Positions 33,055 through 42,443 of a stretch of DNA of 64,000 bases are shown piece after piece. Both the position numbers and the translations under genes were made by a program. Under the pieces are notes generated by a model. The model was not told where the DNA came from. It worked only from the letters and a program-made list of their open reading frames with translations, and ran no database searches. Numbering within the stretch: position 1 is the first letter of the stretch; every line of letters starts with the position of its first letter. Source of the DNA: Enterobacteriaceae bacterium B14 (lineage in GTDB: Bacteria > Pseudomonadota > Gammaproteobacteria > Enterobacterales > Enterobacteriaceae); the NCBI GenBank assembly GCA_000307305.1, contig DF158882.1, positions 991,495-1,055,494 of the forward strand, in the 5' to 3' direction.

Positions 33055-33951
33055 TTATGGAACATCGTAACCTAAGGCAGCTTTGCGAATACGAAACCAA
33101 TGTTGACGAGAGAGTTTGAGGTTTAAAGCCTTCCAAGATGCTGTAACGCGCTCTATCTTGCCTGAACCTATCACTGGCAGTGGCTGGGAAGGCAACATCA
33201 TGATCCAGGCATAAACAACTTGCTCAATACTCTCTGCATTAACCTCTTCAGCTATCGTTGCCAACTCACTACGTAATGCACCACATTCAGGATCATTAAA
33301 TAACTGCCCGCCCCCTAAACATGACCACGCCATAGGTTTAATACGCAACTGCTGACAGTGATCGAGTGTTCCGTTCAAAATTGCTTTTTGAAAGAGTGGA
33401 GATATTTCTAATTGATTAGTCACCAAAGCGAAAGGAAGGCGGGACTGTAGTAATTGGAATTGCTCAATAGTGAAATTTGATACACCGAAATAGCGTACCT
33501 TTCCTTGCTTATGTAGCTCGGTAAACGCAGCAGCGACTTCATCCGCATCCATCAATGGGTCAGGTCTATGTATAAGCAGCAAATCAAGATAATCGGTATG
33601 TATATTTTTTAACGACTGCTCGGCACTCTGAACAATATGCTGCCGAGTCGTATCATAATGGCCAATGACATTACCTTCTTTTGCTAACGTCGATATACCG
33701 CATTTAGTGACAATCTCAAGCTCCTGCCGTACTGCTGGCTTTAACCTGACAGCATCGCCAAATGCTTTTTCGCAGAGATAACCACCATAAATATCGGCAT
33801 GGTCAACGGTAGTAATCCCTAAGTCCTGATGTTGTTGAATAAAGGTGAGCAATTGTTGTGGCGACATATTCCACTCCATTAGCCGCCAATAGCCACAAGC
33901 CATACGTGAAAAATGAGGGCCTTGGGGGGATATCTGAATACGATTTTCCAT
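33055..33951 (-). CDS. ydhF: Aldo-keto reductase family oxidoreductase YdhF
   Basis: 298 residues from the ATG at 33951, exactly the E. coli YdhF length; upstream in-frame codons lack a ribosome site. AKR motifs: TTVDHADIYGGYLCEKAFG with the catalytic Asp/Tyr, LLLIHRPDPLMD, FGVSNFT, and the C-terminal IIGSGKIERV-type NADPH site (PVIGSGKIERV). Substrate unknown. Between sodC and ydhL on the same strand. Confidence 0.93.
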   Translation of the reverse strand: MENRIQISPQGPHFSRMACGYWRLMEWNMSPQQLLTFIQQHQDLGITTVDHADIYGGYLCEKAFGDAVRLKPAVRQELEIVTKCGISTLAKEGNVIGHYDTTRQHIVQSAEQSLKNIHTDYLDLLLIHRPDPLMDADEVAAAFTELHKQGKVRYFGVSNFTIEQFQLLQSRLPFALVTNQLEISPLFQKAILNGTLDHCQQLRIKPMAWSCLGGGQLFNDPECGALRSELATIAEEVNAESIEQVVYAWIMMLPSQPLPVIGSGKIERVTASWKALNLKLSRQHWFRIRKAALGYDVP

Positions 33952-34049
33952 GTTGATACCTTTAAAACGAGAGGTGTATAGAATGAAATGTAAAACGCTA
34001 ATATCAGGACAGAGATAAAATAGATACAAAGAAATATCGCGCTAAATCA

Positions 34050-34289
34050 CTAAAAGAGGGATGGTTGTTGAAAGGTCTCATCATCATCGCTTTTGGCCTG
34101 TTTGCTATACCGCATAAAACGTAGCCGACAAAGTCTGAGTACATCCCGTTTTTCCGTATCACTCATCTTCATCCATCCAAATCGCTCTTCTCTGTTACGC
34201 ATACAACCACGACAAAAACCCCGAGCATCGGCCTGGCATATTCCCCGACAAGGGCTTGGGATTTCAAAAAACTCTAACTGTTGAGGCAT
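34050..34289 (-). CDS. ydhL: DUF1289 cysteine-motif protein YdhL
   Basis: 79 residues. A conserved four-cysteine block PCRGICQADARGFCRGC (C-x3-C-x7-C-x2-C) near the N-terminus is the DUF1289 signature and may bind metal. The remainder is charged. Function unknown. It keeps the E. coli position upstream of ydhF on the same strand. Confidence 0.88.
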   Translation of the reverse strand: MPQQLEFFEIPSPCRGICQADARGFCRGCMRNREERFGWMKMSDTEKRDVLRLCRLRFMRYSKQAKSDDDETFQQPSLF

Positions 34290-34346
34290 AATCTCACTCT
34301 CTAAAATTCATCTTTTAAACCAATGCGCTCCAGATAATGAATACAG

Positions 34347-35246
34347 CTATCGATCACGGTGATATGAAAAATAATCTCGTAAGCAGTGTAAAGTCTGTTT
34401 CACTTTTTCGGGGACATCTCTTCCAAGCGTCAAGGCATGTAAGTGCGAAGGTTTAGGGCGCCATTCAGGTAAAACAATCAGCAGCTCCCCTTTTAAAAGA
34501 TAGTGCGATATCTCGTGTAGTGGCTGTACTGATAACCCCATCCCCGCAGAGGTAAAGTCCCGTAATACATTCATACTGCTGCTTAAGACCTGACTTTCCA
34601 CTTTTAATTTAACGTCATCTCCCTGCTGATTAATTAAGGTTAGCTGATAATGATGACCGGAACCGATGTTATTAATCCAACGATGTCGAGCAAGGTCTTG
34701 TACGTTTTCAGGGACACCATACTGATTAAGATAACGTGGCGATGCACAAATCACCATAGGCCATTCAGCCAGAGAGTGGGCAATCATATTAGAATCAGCC
34801 AACTGCCTGTTAACTCGCAATGCAATATCGACACGCTGTTCTATCATATCAACCACTTCATCGTTGGCCAGAATGGACAGCGTTAGCTTGGGGTGTGCCA
34901 ATAATAAAGGTGACATTGCTTGGGCCAACAGTGTCCCCCCTATCCCGACGGTTGTCGCAATACGTAACTCACCAACAAGCGTATCTCTTAAGTCTGCTAG
35001 CCTAAGTTCAGCCCGCCTTGCTTCTGCTAACATCGCTTCACAGCCGGGGTAGAATGCTTGTCCAGCCTCTGTTAATGCTAAATTGCGCGTTGAGCGATGC
35101 AGCAGTTTTACACCCAGCTCTTTTTCAAGAGAACGTAGGTGTTGGCTAACTGCCGATGCCGTCATTCCCAATCGCCGGGAGGCCCCACTAAGAGAGCCTT
35201 CTTCAACAACATTGGCAAAGATAGCCATTCGATTTAATTTATTCAT
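34347..35246 (-). CDS. LysR-family transcriptional regulator
   Basis: 299 residues. N-terminal winged HTH (about 1-60: GSLSGASRRLGMTASAVSQHLRSLEKELGV) and a LysR substrate-binding domain (about 90-295). Looks like the subgroup of AaeR/DmlR-type regulators. It lies next to a divergently transcribed NAD(P)-binding protein (35639), the common arrangement for a LysR regulator and its target. Not present here in E. coli, so part of a lineage-specific insertion between ydhL and nemR. Confidence 0.88.
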   Translation of the reverse strand: MNKLNRMAIFANVVEEGSLSGASRRLGMTASAVSQHLRSLEKELGVKLLHRSTRNLALTEAGQAFYPGCEAMLAEARRAELRLADLRDTLVGELRIATTVGIGGTLLAQAMSPLLLAHPKLTLSILANDEVVDMIEQRVDIALRVNRQLADSNMIAHSLAEWPMVICASPRYLNQYGVPENVQDLARHRWINNIGSGHHYQLTLINQQGDDVKLKVESQVLSSSMNVLRDFTSAGMGLSVQPLHEISHYLLKGELLIVLPEWRPKPSHLHALTLGRDVPEKVKQTLHCLRDYFSYHRDR

Positions 35247-35638
35247 TTATTATGAAGTTGTTCTTAAAAAACCAGGGATAAATATGGCACTTATTTATCT
35301 TATTGTTAATACACAATCTGCAAATAAGGCTCTCTTTCTTTCTCATTTCACAAAATACCTCGGATAGCGTTCAGCAAACTCTCACCGAGCACAAGCTACC
35401 GATATCGACTACTATTTCATTCTGGGCCTTATGCTATGCATTGAACTAATAGATGGTGAACTCGATGAACATAGCCAGACAATTTTAAAGTTTTACTTAA
35501 TAAAGAATGTTTGATTTGGGGACTTATCAATATCATTCGCAAGGGCTAAAGTTCTCTTATCAACTGTCGATCACGATATGTAGAAAACGGTGATCGAAAG
35601 AAATATCGAATAATTACCCCAATAGAGGAAAGAATATT
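35247..35638. other. Divergent intergenic region LysR / NAD(P)-binding protein
   Basis: About 390 bp with no supported gene. It should carry both promoters and the LysR binding site; no single T-N11-A palindrome stood out by eye. AGAGGAAAG at 35624-35632 is the downstream gene's ribosome site. Confidence 0.4.
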
Positions 35639-36280
35639 ATGAAATTAGCCATTATCGGTGCTACAGGTTTTGTTGGTCGTCAGTTAGTGACAGAAGCGCT
35701 CTCCAGAGGCCATCACGTCACTGCCATTGCACGCCATGAGAAAGATTTACCTAAAGAAGATAACCTGACGTTAGCACTAGGAGACATTGCCGATGAGCAG
35801 TGGCTACAGCAACAGCTCGCACCTCAAGAGGTAATTATCAGCGCATTCAACCCTGGTTGGGCAGAAGATAATTTATATGAAAAATTCATTCGCGGTAGTA
35901 AGCACATTTTGCACGCTGTCGAAGCCGCAAATAAAAAGCGATTACTCGTTGTAGGTGGTGCAGGCAGCCTTGAAGTTGCCCCTGGCGTGGAACTGGTTGA
36001 TACCCCGCAGTTCCCAGACGCTATTCGTGCTGGAGCTAAAGGTGCCCGTGACCTTCGTAATATTCTACGTGATGAAAGCAACCTTGAATGGACCTTCATC
36101 TCTCCACCAGCCATGCTAGAGCCGGGTAAACGCACCGGACATTTCCGTTTTGGAACAACCCAATTATTAATGGATGGCGATGCGCCCGCTAAAATATCAG
36201 TTGAAGATCTGGCTGTTGCAATCATTAACGAAGCAGAAAAACCCGAACATATCCGCCAACAGTTTACCGTGGCGAACTAA
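35639..36280 (+). CDS. NAD(P)H-binding Rossmann-fold protein (atypical SDR)
   Basis: 213 residues. The N-terminal dinucleotide motif IGATGFVGRQLV (glycine pattern GxxGxxG) and a central LLVVGGAGSLEV, SPPAMLEPGKRTG region are typical of the NmrA/YwnB-like atypical short-chain dehydrogenases (NAD(P)H-binding, PF13460 type). No classic YxxxK catalytic pair is evident. Substrate unknown; may act as NAD(P)H-dependent reductase or redox sensor. Probably controlled by the divergent LysR protein (inference). Confidence 0.82.
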   Translation: MKLAIIGATGFVGRQLVTEALSRGHHVTAIARHEKDLPKEDNLTLALGDIADEQWLQQQLAPQEVIISAFNPGWAEDNLYEKFIRGSKHILHAVEAANKKRLLVVGGAGSLEVAPGVELVDTPQFPDAIRAGAKGARDLRNILRDESNLEWTFISPPAMLEPGKRTGHFRFGTTQLLMDGDAPAKISVEDLAVAIINEAEKPEHIRQQFTVAN

Positions 36281-36320
36281 TACATAAGATTCGTTCTCTG
36301 TTAGAAAAATTTAATATGCT

Positions 36321-36337
36321 GTTAAGGTTGTCTTAAG
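36321..36337 (+). promoter_or_regulatory. PmrA (BasR) box upstream of the truncated eptA
   Basis: GTTAAG-GTTGT-CTTAAG matches the known PmrA box (C/T)TTAA(G/T)-N5-(C/T)TTAA(G/T) except for the first base. It is 55 bp before the reading frame at 36393, the position expected for eptA/pmrC promoters. A -10-like TAAACT is at 36348-36353. Confidence 0.65.
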
Positions 36338-36392
36338 ATTCAGAAAGTAAACTCAGCGGCGAATTACGATAATTTGGAGCTAATGACCGCTG

Positions 36393-37064
36393 ATGTTTAC
36401 TCAACTCTTTAAAATACGCACAAATAGTGTGGCATTTATCGTTAGTGTTTCACTGTTTTTTACTCTATTCCAAAATGCTTATGTCTCCTATAAAGCGTGG
36501 AGTATCATCACAACACAAACACTTAATGACCTGCTTTTTCTTCTAACCATACCCATGGTGCTATTTTGTGCTTTAAATATTACTTTCAGCTTTCTACTTA
36601 TTCCCTATCTTCGTAAGCCTATTATTATTGCCTTGATATTCATTTATGCAGCAATCAATTATTTTATGTTTAACCACAATATCCTTATCAATAAGGATCT
36701 GATTCAGCATATTTTTGAAACAACATCTTCAGACATGCCTACCCTAAACACACCTAACATGATGATGTGGATATTTTCTTTAGCTGCTATTCCTGCCTTA
36801 ATCATTCTGTTTACCAAGATTTCAGTTATCCAGCCTTGGTGGTATGGATTAGGCATGCGAATGGCTAATATCCTATTCTCAACACTTCTTATTCTATTAA
36901 TGACTACGTTATTTTATAAAGACTATGCAGCTATGTTTCACGATAATAAAAGTATCGTAAAACTGATACTACCGAGCAATTATATTAAGGAAAGTATCAG
37001 CCAATTAAATCAGCACAGTGAAGTTGCCAATTTGTCACTTAATAAAATGAATGCAAATATATAA
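36393..37064 (+). pseudogene. eptA: Truncated phosphoethanolamine transferase EptA (membrane domain only)
   Basis: 223 residues that align by eye with the first 220 or so of EptA: five hydrophobic helices, then LFYKDYAAMFHDNKSIVKLILPSNYI, a hallmark just after the last helix in EptA/PmrC. A stop follows before the catalytic alkaline-phosphatase-like domain (about 320 residues with the nucleophile Thr and Zn ligands). None of that domain appears in any frame before nemR, 83 bp on. Full EptA adds phosphoethanolamine to lipid A and raises polymyxin resistance; this product cannot. GGAG at 36375-36378 is better placed for an out-of-frame ATG at 36382 (9 codons) than for 36393. Confidence 0.8.
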
Positions 37065-37118
37065 AAAGAGCATTCTCTCCCTTCCCTTCATATCCATTTT
37101 TATGTCCCTCTCTTGACA

Positions 37119-37134
37119 TAGACCGACTGGTCTA
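37119..37134 (+). promoter_or_regulatory. NemR operator at the nemR promoter
   Basis: TAGACCGACTGGTCTA, an inverted repeat with TAGACC/GGTCTA arms, matches the NemR box known from E. coli. It directly follows TTGACA (37113-37118), a consensus -35, so bound NemR would block RNA polymerase. nemR starts 13 bp later. Confidence 0.85.
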
Positions 37135-37147
37135 TTAGTTTGTGTGA

Positions 37148-37753
37148 ATGAAAACGAAAACCTCAAGTTACAACACATCAAATGATACCCGTGAACACAT
37201 CATCGACGTGGGGACAGCGCTAAGCCTAAGTTTAGGGTTTAATGCTATGGGGTTGAGTGAACTGCTAAAAACCGCAGAAACACCAAAAGGCTCGTTTTAT
37301 CACTATTTCCGCTCAAAAGAAGCGTTTGGTGAGGCCATGCTTAGCCGCTATTTTGAGCGTTATGACCAAGACATGGTTAGCCTGTTTAATCAACCTAACT
37401 TAGATTATAAACAGAGTGTGATGAGCTACTTCTCTGCTGGGATCGCAAGCAATAGTTGTAGTGAAAACTATGGGAATTGCTTGGTTGTCAAACTTTCAGC
37501 GGAAGTTTGCGATCTCTCTGAAACAATGCGTCACGCTTTACAACAAGGAACCGAACGCATTATTCGACGCCTAGCTGAGACAATTGCTTTAGGCCAAAAT
37601 GACGGTTCTATTTCAAACCGCATTACCCCCGCAATTCTAGCAGATACCTTTTATTCTCTCTGGATTGGTGCTGCGCTACGAACAAAGATCACCCACTCCA
37701 CACAGCCTTTAGTATCGGCTATGGAAAGTATCGAAAGAACGCTGGCTCACTAG
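37148..37753 (+). CDS. nemR: TetR-family repressor NemR
   Basis: 201 residues. N-terminal TetR HTH (TRE HIIDVG... ELLKTAETPKGSFYHYFRSKEAFG) and a ligand domain retaining the redox-relevant Cys in LSAEVCDLSETMRHAL. E. coli NemR senses electrophiles and bleach (HOCl) through Cys and derepresses nemRA-gloA. No clear Shine-Dalgarno precedes the ATG, so translation may be weak or from a very short leader. Confidence 0.93.
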   Translation: MKTKTSSYNTSNDTREHIIDVGTALSLSLGFNAMGLSELLKTAETPKGSFYHYFRSKEAFGEAMLSRYFERYDQDMVSLFNQPNLDYKQSVMSYFSAGIASNSCSENYGNCLVVKLSAEVCDLSETMRHALQQGTERIIRRLAETIALGQNDGSISNRITPAILADTFYSLWIGAALRTKITHSTQPLVSAMESIERTLAH

Positions 37754-37793
37754 CTTTTTTTAATTAAATAGCGTGAGTTTTTTATACATTTAC

Positions 37794-37808
37794 TAGATGA
37801 CTGGTCTA
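37794..37808 (+). promoter_or_regulatory. Second, degenerate NemR half-operator before nemA
   Basis: TAGATGACTGGTCTA keeps the right arm CTGGTCTA of the box at 37119-37134 exactly; the left arm is one base shorter. It lies 15 bp before the nemA start, between nemR and nemA. Confidence 0.5.
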
Positions 37809-37823
37809 CTAATAGGATGATAT

Positions 37824-38924
37824 ATGAGCAACGATGTGCTATTTACCCCTCTAACTGTTGGCGATGTAACATTACCGAATCGTATCTTTATGGCGCCATT
37901 AACACGCTTACGTAGCATTGAGCCTGGAGATATTCCTACCCCATTGATGGCTGAATACTATTCTCAGCGAGCAGATGCAGGCCTGATAATTAGCGAAGCA
38001 ACCCAAGTCTCTTTCCAAGCAAAAGGTTATGCTGGTGCACCCGGTATACATACAGATGAACAACGCGATGCTTGGCGTAAAATCACCCATGCCGTCCATG
38101 AGAAAAAGGGGCACATAGCCGTCCAGCTCTGGCATGTTGGCCGTATTTCACACACCAGCCTCCAACCAGATCAGCAAGCGCCTGTCGCACCTTCTGCTAT
38201 TGCTGCTGATACAAGAACAACCGTCCGTAACGATGCCGGTGAATGGGTACGCGTACCTTGCTCCACTCCTCGAGCCCTAGAATTGAACGAAATACCGGGG
38301 ATTGTCGCTGATTTCCGCCACGCTACCGCGAATGCTCATGAAGCAGGCTTTGATTTCATCGAATTACATGCTGCACACGGCTATTTGTTACACCAATTCT
38401 TATCCCCCGCATCTAATCAGCGTACAGACAGTTACGGAGGCAATATTGTTAACCGAGCACGCCTGACGTTAGAGGTTGTTGATGCTGCTATCGCCGAATG
38501 GGATGCTAAACGCATTGGTATCCGTATATCTCCAATGGGGCCTTTCAATGGCCTTGATAACGGTGAAGATCAAGAAGAAGCGGCACTGTATCTTGTCGAA
38601 GAGCTAAATAAACGCCATATCGCTTATCTGCACCTCTCAGAACCAGATTGGGCCGGAGGTAAACCTTATACTGAAGCATTCCGTTGCGCCATCCGTGAGC
38701 GTTTTAAAGGCACTATCATTGGTGCAGGGGCTTATACACCAGAAAAAGCAGCATCCTTGATCGAAAAAGGATTAATCGATGCGGTCGCCTTTGGTCGCAG
38801 CTACATATCTAACCCTGACCTGACTACACGAATCCGTAAAAATGCACCATTAAATGAGCCTCATCTTGAAACATTTTATGGCGGCAATCAGGTAGGTTAT
38901 ACCGACTATCCAACAATAGGTTAA
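37824..38924 (+). CDS. nemA: N-ethylmaleimide reductase NemA (old yellow enzyme)
   Basis: 366 residues, FMN TIM barrel. Motifs: [47 protein letters not shown] (substrate His pair) and [11 protein letters not shown] (FMN phosphate). Reduces electrophilic alkenes such as N-ethylmaleimide and nitro compounds using NADPH. Downstream of nemR and followed by a terminator. gloA follows after it. Confidence 0.95.
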   Translation: MSNDVLFTPLTVGDVTLPNRIFMAPLTRLRSIEPGDIPTPLMAEYYSQRADAGLIISEATQVSFQAKGYAGAPGIHTDEQRDAWRKITHAVHEKKGHIAVQLWHVGRISHTSLQPDQQAPVAPSAIAADTRTTVRNDAGEWVRVPCSTPRALELNEIPGIVADFRHATANAHEAGFDFIELHAAHGYLLHQFLSPASNQRTDSYGGNIVNRARLTLEVVDAAIAEWDAKRIGIRISPMGPFNGLDNGEDQEEAALYLVEELNKRHIAYLHLSEPDWAGGKPYTEAFRCAIRERFKGTIIGAGAYTPEKAASLIEKGLIDAVAFGRSYISNPDLTTRIRKNAPLNEPHLETFYGGNQVGYTDYPTIG

Positions 38925-38936
38925 TTCATCTCATTG

Positions 38937-38966
38937 ATAACAGAGGCCAATATTGGCCTCTGTTTA
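38937..38966 (+). terminator. Terminator after nemA
   Basis: An 11-bp stem aacagaggcca (38939-38949)/tggcctctgtt (38953-38963) and a TTTAATTC tail. It separates nemRA from gloA, which are co-transcribed in E. coli. Confidence 0.82.
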
Positions 38967-39111
38967 ATTCTACCCTTCTATTAATTCACCTCTTCCCACT
39001 ATCACACTGCATTGGATTCACGATGCAACTAAACGTATACTTCGCTATCCATATGAGTTGCGCGCACCTCGGGTTAGGGTCAGTACTCACAAAACAGATA
39101 CGGAAAACATC

Positions 39112-39519
39112 ATGCGTCTACTTCACACAATGCTTCGCGTTGGCAATTTACAACGCTCTATCGATTTCTATACCAACGTTCTTGGCATGCGCCTACTGCG
39201 TAGTAGCGAGAATACCGAATATAAATACTCTTTGGCTTTCGTTGGATATAGTGATGAAGATGAAGGTTCGGTGATTGAGCTAACCTATAACTGGGGTGTT
39301 GACAGTTATGAGATGGGCAGTGCATTTGGCCATTTAGCTCTTGGCGTTGATGATGTTGCAGCAACGTGCGAGCAAATTCGTAAAGACGGCGGTAAAGTGA
39401 CGCGTGAAGCTGGCCCAGTCAAAGGCGGTAACACCATCATTGCTTTCGTTGAAGACCCTGACGGCTATAAAATCGAACTCATTGAGAATGCATACGCGAA
39501 TTCTGGCTTAGGCCACTAA
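39112..39519 (+). CDS. gloA: Glyoxalase I
   Basis: 135 residues (the E. coli length). Metal ligands H5 ([10 protein letters not shown]), the Glu in [10 protein letters not shown], the His in GHLALGV and the Glu in YKIELIE are in place. Ni-dependent conversion of the methylglyoxal-glutathione hemithioacetal to S-lactoylglutathione. The ATG at 39112 matches the family start; an upstream in-frame codon at 39058 is disregarded. Works with the electrophile-sensing NemR next door. Confidence 0.96.
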   Translation: MRLLHTMLRVGNLQRSIDFYTNVLGMRLLRSSENTEYKYSLAFVGYSDEDEGSVIELTYNWGVDSYEMGSAFGHLALGVDDVAATCEQIRKDGGKVTREAGPVKGGNTIIAFVEDPDGYKIELIENAYANSGLGH

Positions 39520-39630
39520 TTCTTTGCGGCACGGCAACTTTCGTGCCGCATATCAATACACCCGTAGTTCCCCCGTTTTACATTACTTTTTTTTTACTGG
39601 TACGCACGTTAATACTTTAAATAGGCAGAC

Positions 39631-40311
39631 ATGGCTGAAAATACTGCTCCGAACTCTTTAAGTGGCCGTTTCCGCGGGTTTTATCCCGTTGTTATTGATG
39701 TCGAAACGGCTGGCTTTAATGCCCAAACAAATGCATTGCTTGAAATTGCAGCAATAACGGTTCGAATGGATGAAGATGGTTGGCTGATCCCCGACCAAAA
39801 GTTACATTTCCACATTGAACCCTTTGAAGGTTCAATATTAGAACCCGATGCTTTAGCATTTAACGGCATTGACCCCTCAAATCCATTGCGGGGAGCCGTC
39901 AGCGAATATGATGCATTGCATGCAATTTTTAAGATGATCCGCAATGGAATCAAAGATCAAGGTTGCAGCAGAGCCATCATCGTTGCCCACAATGCCGCAT
40001 TTGACCATGGTTTTCTCATGGCAGCAGCAGAGCGTTGCAGCTTGAAACGCAACCCATTTCACCCTTTTGCAACCTTTGATACCGCTGCGCTTAGCGGTTT
40101 AACCTTAGGCCAAACTGTTTTGGCTAAAGCCTGTATTACAGCAGGTATTGAATTCGACAATTCACAAGCACACTCAGCACTCTATGATACCGAGCGAACG
40201 ACAGAGTTGTTTTGTGAGATTGTTAATCGCTGGAAACGCCTTGGTGGCTGGCCGCTGCCTATTGCAGATGAGCAATCTGCCCTGATAGAGACAAAAGCTG
40301 TTCAAGTATGA
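39631..40311 (+). CDS. rnt: Ribonuclease T
   Basis: 226 residues. DEDDh exonuclease: [23 protein letters not shown] carries the first Asp-Glu pair, [13 protein letters not shown] the second Asp, and [20 protein letters not shown] the His/Asp pair. Trims 3' ends of tRNA and other stable RNAs as a homodimer. In E. coli lhr follows; here it is absent and grxD comes next in convergent orientation. Confidence 0.97.
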   Translation: MAENTAPNSLSGRFRGFYPVVIDVETAGFNAQTNALLEIAAITVRMDEDGWLIPDQKLHFHIEPFEGSILEPDALAFNGIDPSNPLRGAVSEYDALHAIFKMIRNGIKDQGCSRAIIVAHNAAFDHGFLMAAAERCSLKRNPFHPFATFDTAALSGLTLGQTVLAKACITAGIEFDNSQAHSALYDTERTTELFCEIVNRWKRLGGWPLPIADEQSALIETKAVQV

Positions 40312-40424
40312 GTTTTATACTGACTAAGACGGATACGGCGAATATACGGTCACAGCATTGAGCGCCATACTATTGAGAGAATGACGAGCTGCCAGAAGCA
40401 GCCCGTTTATTACGATTGAAAACC

Positions 40425-40766
40425 CTATTCTGCATCATCCGCTGTTTTATATTTAGCAGCGGTTTCTTTAATCAGTGGCATAAGTTCTCCGCGCTGATAC
40501 ATTTCCATGATGATATCGCAGCCGCCAATCAACTCACCGTCAACCCACAGCTGTGGGAACGTCGGCCAGTTAGCGTATTTAGGCAGTTCTGAGCGAATAT
40601 CTGGATTTTGTAATATATCCACATAGGCGAATGGCTCACCGCAGGCTGATAACACCTGCACCGCTTGGGCAGAAAAACCACAACTAGGCAGTTTTGGTGA
40701 TCCTTTCATATAGAGAAGGATCGGGTTTTCAGCGATCTGGCGCTGAATTTTTTCTAATGTACTCAT
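40425..40766 (-). CDS. grxD: Monothiol glutaredoxin GrxD
   Basis: 113 residues. The active site LPSCGFSAQ (CGFS) and GWPTFPQLWVDGELIGGCDI-type region (here NWPTFPQLW, GGCDIIMEM) are intact. Coordinates a bridging 2Fe-2S cluster with glutathione and acts in iron-sulfur cluster trafficking. Same neighbourhood (rnt, mepH, sodB) as in E. coli. Confidence 0.96.
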   Translation of the reverse strand: MSTLEKIQRQIAENPILLYMKGSPKLPSCGFSAQAVQVLSACGEPFAYVDILQNPDIRSELPKYANWPTFPQLWVDGELIGGCDIIMEMYQRGELMPLIKETAAKYKTADDAE

Positions 40767-41207
40767 ATTATTGCTTCCTTAAAACCAGTGTAGTGTCTAC
40801 AACGTGGACTTATCTGCATTGTACCGACAGCCGCATACGGAAGAAAATGCTAATTTTTGAAGGGTTATTCTAACAATAGACTTCATTACGAAAGTTGCTA
40901 ATCAAATAATTTATTTATATCAATAAATTTTAAAATAAAAACAGGTAATTAGAACAATAGGGGTATTAAAAAAAAGAATAAATTCATGCTCAAAAAACGC
41001 TAAAAAAAGAAATATTCATCTTATGAAAGATAATAAAACACCAGCAACTATCACAATATTTACCTTTAGTCACAAATTGCAGGGATATCTTGATAATCAT
41101 ATCTGTTCTAAAACGAAACTTTTGTTGATACTATCACTCATCTTTTTTCATTCTATACACTTCAATCATGTATGAAGGGTATCTTTACTAGGGCTGGTAG
41201 CGATACG
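40767..41207. other. Divergent intergenic region grxD-mepH
   Basis: About 400 bp, very A+T rich with A-runs (40970-41020). No gene, repeat or terminator recognised. Both promoters should lie here. Confidence 0.4.
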
Positions 41208-42041
41208 ATGCGGTTACTATTTACGCTGATTGTTTTGGTTTTCACACACTTCTCTGCTACTCAGGCGTTGGCGGCACCGACTGTTCAAAACTCTTCGACA
41301 AAACACAAAAAAACAGCCACGGCCAAAGCGAAGACAGATAAGCCAAACAGCACTAAAAACAGTGTAAAAAAAACTAGCTCGTTAAAAAAAACCACCGTTA
41401 CTAAACGCCTTCCTAAGACAAAATTAGAAAAAGCACAACAAGCAAAAACCAAATCTGAATTACGCCGACAGACACGTATCGCTCTGATGGCTCGTCATAA
41501 GAAGACATTTAAAGATTTAACACCATACGAACGCACTCTGCTCGCAACAAACAAATCCATTTCTCTTGAAGAGAGAATGCGCCTTGGTTCTGAAATTCCA
41601 TCTAACAGTAAATCATCTCTACCTAAAAAACGCTATCAACACGTAAAACAAGCGGCAATGAATACGCTAATGCAACAGTTAGGCAAGCCGTATCGCTGGG
41701 GCGGCGCATCACCTCAAACGGGTTTTGATTGCAGTGGATTGGTTTATTACGCGTTTCGTGACCTATTAAGCATTGACCTGCCCCGCACTGCAAATGAGAT
41801 GTATCATTTAAGAGATGCCGCGCCAGTAAGAAAAGAACATCTTGAAAAAGGTGATTTGGTCTTCTTCCGCATCAATAACCGCGGTGCAGCAGACCATGTT
41901 GGGGTTTATGTGGGTGATAATCGTTTTATTCAGTCACCGCGCACAGGCCGTGATATCCAGATTAGTTCATTAAGTGATAATTATTGGCAAAATCACTATG
42001 TCGGTGCACGTAGAGTAATCACAGAACATACTGTTCGATAA
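41172..42041 (+). CDS. mepH: NlpC/P60 murein endopeptidase MepH
   Basis: 289 residues from 41172, or 277 from the ATG at 41208 that directly precedes the signal peptide (MRLLFTLIVLVFTHFSATQALA) and may be the true start. A Lys/Thr-rich low-complexity linker (about 40-110) leads to the NlpC/P60 domain. The catalytic Cys is in FDCSGLVYYAF, the His in ADHVGVYVGDNRFIQSPRTG, and a third polar residue follows. Cleaves D-Ala-mDAP cross-links for cell-wall growth in the periplasm. Adjacent to sodB as in E. coli. Confidence 0.93.
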   Translation: MKGIFTRAGSDTMRLLFTLIVLVFTHFSATQALAAPTVQNSSTKHKKTATAKAKTDKPNSTKNSVKKTSSLKKTTVTKRLPKTKLEKAQQAKTKSELRRQTRIALMARHKKTFKDLTPYERTLLATNKSISLEERMRLGSEIPSNSKSSLPKKRYQHVKQAAMNTLMQQLGKPYRWGGASPQTGFDCSGLVYYAFRDLLSIDLPRTANEMYHLRDAAPVRKEHLEKGDLVFFRINNRGAADHVGVYVGDNRFIQSPRTGRDIQISSLSDNYWQNHYVGARRVITEHTVR

Positions 42042-42086
42042 CGATAACGCGTTATTTTTTATAGTAACTTCACTACCACTTTCTTG

Positions 42087-42120
42087 ATGCTAACTTGCTT
42101 GTTTAGGCAAGTTAGCGTTT
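42087..42120 (+). terminator. Hairpin after mepH
   Basis: A 10-bp stem gctaacttgc (42089-42098)/gcaagttagc (42107-42116) with an 8-nt loop. The tail GTTTCAT is poor in T. The rest of the 42042-42443 gap holds the sodB promoter and leader; nothing else recognised. Confidence 0.6.
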
Positions 42121-42443
42121 CATATCTGAGCCCTTTTATCTCTGAAAGAGACCGAACAGTGGCTTATCCCATCTCAAGTATTGGCGCTTTCTATCGCCTT
42201 ATCGACTATAATCTTTAGCTTGACGCAAATGATGTGGATAACCGTTGACCGCTCAGTAGCAAAAAAAGCCAAAAGGTTTTGTGGGATACATTAAAGCTTT
42301 AAATAAAGCAAAAACTTGCTAAAATCCCACCATAACAACTGAACAACATTTATACCACGTATAGGTATCCTAACCTTTCAGTTCCGATATGAACTGAAAG
42401 CGCTATTCATAATTACAAAATATGTATCGATAAGGAGAGAGCA

